NCBI RefSeq assembly: GCF_001641335.1 | Contig: NZ_LVEM01000001.1 | Location: forward strand, 1,214,580 to 1,278,579 | DNA length: 64,000 bases | Source of the DNA: Bradyrhizobium stylosanthis | GTDB taxonomy: Bacteria; Pseudomonadota; Alphaproteobacteria; Rhizobiales; Xanthobacteraceae | Reading direction: 5' to 3' | Part shown: piece by piece, positions 61,616-64,000 of the stretch | Layout of the letters: each line of letters opens with the position of its first letter | Numbering within the stretch: the stretch's first letter is position 1 | Notes under the pieces: model-generated | Databases searched by the model: none | Told to the model about the DNA's origin: nothing | What the model saw: the letters and a program-made list of their open reading frames with translations, nothing else | Translations under genes and position numbers: made by a program

Positions 61616-62971
61616 ATGACCGCCCGTTCCAGCCTCACGATCGTGCTCGCCGCCGGTGAAGGCACGCGCATGCGATCGAGCCTGCCGAAAGTGCTGCATC
61701 CCGTCGCGCACCAGACGCTGCTGGCCCATGTGCTCGCCGCCGCACCGAAGGGAACCGGCACCGCGCTGGCCGTCGTGATCGGCCCCGATCACGGGGCCGT
61801 CGCGGAGGAGGCGAAGCGCATCCGCCCCGACGCGCTCACCTTCGTGCAGAGCGAGCGCCTCGGTACGGCACATGCGGTGCTCGCTGCACGCGAAGCCATC
61901 GCGCGCGGCGCCGACGATCTGCTGGTCGCGTTCGGCGACACGCCGCTGATCTCGGCCGAGACCTTTGCGCGGCTGCGCGCGCCGCTCGCCAAGGGCGCTG
62001 CCATCGCCGCGCTCGGCTTTCGCGCCGCCGATCCGACCGGCTACGGACGCTTCATCGTCGAGGGCGACCGCCTGGTCGCGATCCGCGAGCAGGCCGACGC
62101 CAGCGAAGCCGAGCGCAAGATCGATCTGTGCAATGCCGGCGTGATGGCGATCGACGGACGCCGCGCGCTCGAGATCCTCGAGAAGATCGGCAATGCCAAT
62201 TCCAAGGGCGAATATTATCTGACGGATGCGGTCGAGATCGTCCGCAAGCAGGGATGGGAGTCCGTGGTGATCGAGACCAGCGAGGACGAAGTGCGCGGCA
62301 TCAACACCAAGGCGCAGCTCGCCGAGGCCGAAGCCGTGATGCAGGCGCGCCTGCGCAAAGCGGCGATGGAGGCCGGCGTCACGCTGATCGCGCCGGAGAC
62401 GGTTTATCTGTCCGCCGACACCGTGTTCGGCAAGGACGTCACCATCGAGCCGTTCGTTGTGATCGGCCCCGGCGTGTCGATCGCCGACGGCGCGGTGATC
62501 CATTCGTTCTCGCACATCGTCGAGACCACGCTCGGCAAGAAGGTTTCGATCGGCCCCTATGCGCGGCTTCGGCCCGGCACCTCGCTCGGCGACGGCGCGC
62601 GCATCGGCAATTTCGTGGAGACCAAGGCGGCGACGCTGGAGGCCGGCGTCAAGGTCAACCATCTCTCCTACATCGGCGATGCCACCGTCGGCGCCAATTC
62701 CAACATCGGCGCCGGCACCATCACCTGCAACTACGACGGCTTCAAGAAGCACAAGACCATCATCGGGCAGGGCGCCTTCGTCGGCACCAACTCCTCGCTG
62801 GTCGCGCCCGTGAAGATCGGCAACGGCGCCTATATCGGCTCGGGCTCGGTGATCACGAAGGACGTGCCTGATGATGCCATGGCGCTGGAGCGCAACCAGC
62901 AGACCATCCGGGAAGGCGGCGCCAAGCGCTATCGCGAGATGAAGACGGGCGGCAAGAAGCCGGAGAAGTGA
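61616..62971 (+). CDS. glmU: Bifunctional UDP-N-acetylglucosamine pyrophosphorylase/GlcN-1-P acetyltransferase
   Basis: GlmU makes UDP-GlcNAc in two steps: acetylation of glucosamine-1-phosphate and uridylation. The 451-residue protein has the uridyltransferase signature [20 protein letters not shown] (residues 11-30), then AFGDTPLI and [13 protein letters not shown]. The C-terminal left-handed beta-helix has the hexapeptide runs ([39 protein letters not shown]). GlmS, which makes GlcN-6-P, begins downstream at 63629. Confidence 0.97.
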   Translation: MTARSSLTIVLAAGEGTRMRSSLPKVLHPVAHQTLLAHVLAAAPKGTGTALAVVIGPDHGAVAEEAKRIRPDALTFVQSERLGTAHAVLAAREAIARGADDLLVAFGDTPLISAETFARLRAPLAKGAAIAALGFRAADPTGYGRFIVEGDRLVAIREQADASEAERKIDLCNAGVMAIDGRRALEILEKIGNANSKGEYYLTDAVEIVRKQGWESVVIETSEDEVRGINTKAQLAEAEAVMQARLRKAAMEAGVTLIAPETVYLSADTVFGKDVTIEPFVVIGPGVSIADGAVIHSFSHIVETTLGKKVSIGPYARLRPGTSLGDGARIGNFVETKAATLEAGVKVNHLSYIGDATVGANSNIGAGTITCNYDGFKKHKTIIGQGAFVGTNSSLVAPVKIGNGAYIGSGSVITKDVPDDAMALERNQQTIREGGAKRYREMKTGGKKPEK

Positions 62972-62998
62972 GCGGCCGCGTGCCAGGCCTGCGCGCTC

Positions 62999-63181
62999 AT
63001 GGTCGAGTTCATCCGCAGTCTCATCGATGTTCTCGTCGAGACCTTCATCACGGCGACGGGACGGGGCGTGCTGAGGCTGTTCGGCCTGCGCCGTCCTCAC
63101 GACATCGCTTCGCTGTTCGCAGGAATGGCCTGCTGGGCGCTCGTTGCCATCCTCATTTGGGCCGTCGTGGCGCCGAGTTGA
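62999..63181 (+). CDS. Small membrane protein
   Basis: A 60-residue protein with a hydrophobic C-terminal segment (SLFAGMACWALVAILIWAVV) and an amphipathic N-terminal helix (MVEFIRSLIDVLVETFITAT). It starts 28 bp after glmU on the same strand and may be cotranscribed. The ribosome-binding site is weak. Function unknown. Confidence 0.55.
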   Translation: MVEFIRSLIDVLVETFITATGRGVLRLFGLRRPHDIASLFAGMACWALVAILIWAVVAPS

Positions 63182-63190
63182 GGGACCCCG

Positions 63191-63409
63191 CTATTCGTCG
63201 TCGGCGAATTCCGAGAAGATTGCGCGGGTCAGGCGCCAGCCGCGCGGTTTGGCGCGCTTGGCCGGCTCGCCCTGCACGTGCTTGACGAACACCGGCTTGC
63301 TTTCCTTGCCGCGCTGGGGCGGCGGCCAATGGGCGAGGTGCGTGCCCGAAGTCTCGCTGGCACGCAGATACAATGATGACAGACCTTTGCGGTCGGATGA
63401 GCCTTTCAT
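63191..63409 (-). CDS. Small basic protein of unknown function
   Basis: A 72-residue basic protein (MKGSSDRKGLSSLYLRASET; then PPPQRGKESKPVFVKHVQGE) ending ATG-to-stop with an acidic tail EFADDE. It has no signal or membrane segment. The start at 63409 follows a moderate site; a longer frame begins with TTG at 63535. It lies convergent to the 62999 gene and divergent from glmS. Confidence 0.55.
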   Translation of the reverse strand: MKGSSDRKGLSSLYLRASETSGTHLAHWPPPQRGKESKPVFVKHVQGEPAKRAKPRGWRLTRAIFSEFADDE

Positions 63410-63628
63410 GGCCTTGTTCTCCTGACCGGAATCGTTGGTCAAACTTGTTGACAACAAGTTAACGTGCGGGGTTAAAGGCCGGCCACAACGACGCAGGCAG
63501 GGCCTGGTACGGTCGGATGCTGTCTCAATCGGCAATAATTATTGAGTATCTGGTTCCTTGGGAATTTCGCTAAAAACTGAACGTGTCGTTTTGGCGATTT
63601 TTCGACGATTTGGGGGATATTGATCCGC

Positions 63629-64000
63629 ATGTGCGGGATTGTCGGCATTCTCGGGCGCGAACCGGTTGCAGAGCAATTGGTGGATTCGCTCAAGCGTCTT
63701 GAATATCGCGGCTATGACTCCGCGGGCGTTGCCACGCTCGAAGGCAAGCATCTCGAGCGCCGCCGCGCCGAGGGCAAGCTGAAGAACCTGGAGAAGCGTC
63801 TGGAGGCCGAGCCGCTCAAGGGCACGACCGGCATCGGTCACACCCGCTGGGCCACCCACGGCAAGCCGACCGTCAACAACGCCCATCCGCACGCGACCGA
63901 GCGCGTCGCCGTGGTCCACAACGGCATCATCGAGAATTTCCGCGAGCTGCGCGAGGAGCTCGAGAAGAAGGGCGCGGTGTTCCACACCGAGACCGACACC
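63629..64000 (+). CDS. glmS: Glutamine-fructose-6-phosphate aminotransferase (3' end outside window)
   Basis: GlmS transfers the amide of glutamine to fructose-6-phosphate, giving glucosamine-6-phosphate, the entry step of UDP-GlcNAc synthesis. The 124 codons before the right edge encode the glutaminase domain. The N-terminal nucleophile cysteine is Cys2 in MCGIVGILG, and [24 protein letters not shown] and [10 protein letters not shown] are present. The isomerase domain lies beyond the window. Together with glmU it forms a UDP-GlcNAc cluster. Confidence 0.97.
   Translation, partial: MCGIVGILGREPVAEQLVDSLKRLEYRGYDSAGVATLEGKHLERRRAEGKLKNLEKRLEAEPLKGTTGIGHTRWATHGKPTVNNAHPHATERVAVVHNGIIENFRELREELEKKGAVFHTETDT

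Overview
The window looks like the chromosome of a Bradyrhizobium-type alphaproteobacterium (order Hyphomicrobiales). The grounds are high GC, gene families typical of that group (Omp25-like porins, many small secreted proteins), an ndvB-ndvD-ndvC-type cyclic beta-glucan locus known from Bradyrhizobium, an alphaproteobacterial SOS box (GAAC-N7-GAAC), a FixK/FNR-type box, and three kinds of dispersed palindromic repeat. No IS element, prophage, rRNA operon or CRISPR array is visible.

Layout. 0-7 kb: end of an outer-membrane beta-barrel gene, ssb with an SOS box, and three DUF1254/DUF1214 secreted proteins, the third frameshifted. A FixK/FNR-like box precedes the middle one, and a 90-94 bp repeat follows the first and third. 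6.6-17 kb is mostly housekeeping: gyrA, kup, coaD, two cyclophilins, queA, asd. Upstream of asd on the minus strand are a promoter, a 23-codon reading frame with eight threonine codons, and a rho-independent terminator. This is a textbook threonine attenuator, which I do not recall being described for asd in this group, and it is the most interesting signal in the window.

17-24 kb: a PepSY protein, a TetR regulator and a patatin-like lipoprotein. The promoters of the two target genes share a 19-bp palindrome, probably the TetR operator. Then tgt (lacking the usual zinc ligands), an acyltransferase and cysK with an orphan BrnA-like antitoxin. 24.7-30.4 kb: a complete uptake-and-oxidation unit made of a polar amino-acid ABC transporter, a sarcosine/N-methyl-amino-acid oxidase and a divergent LysR regulator.

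30-50 kb: a caspase-like protease, DMT exporter, RidA-like protein, formyltransferase-like protein, many small secreted or zinc-ribbon proteins, acetoacetyl-CoA synthetase, a second Omp25-like porin, an AI-2E-family permease, a NUDIX hydrolase, and a second, divergent Mfd-like helicase. Two rho-independent hairpins without an upstream same-strand gene suggest small RNAs. 50.7-53.3 kb: a lower-GC block of unknown genes on the 3' side of tRNA-Lys(UUU). 53.8-59.6 kb: the ndv glucan locus. 59.7-64 kb: a SPOR-like membrane protein, glmU and the start of glmS, the two ends of the UDP-GlcNAc pathway.

Start codons were chosen by family alignment from memory and by ribosome-binding sites, so several are tentative and are marked so. 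No database search was possible.
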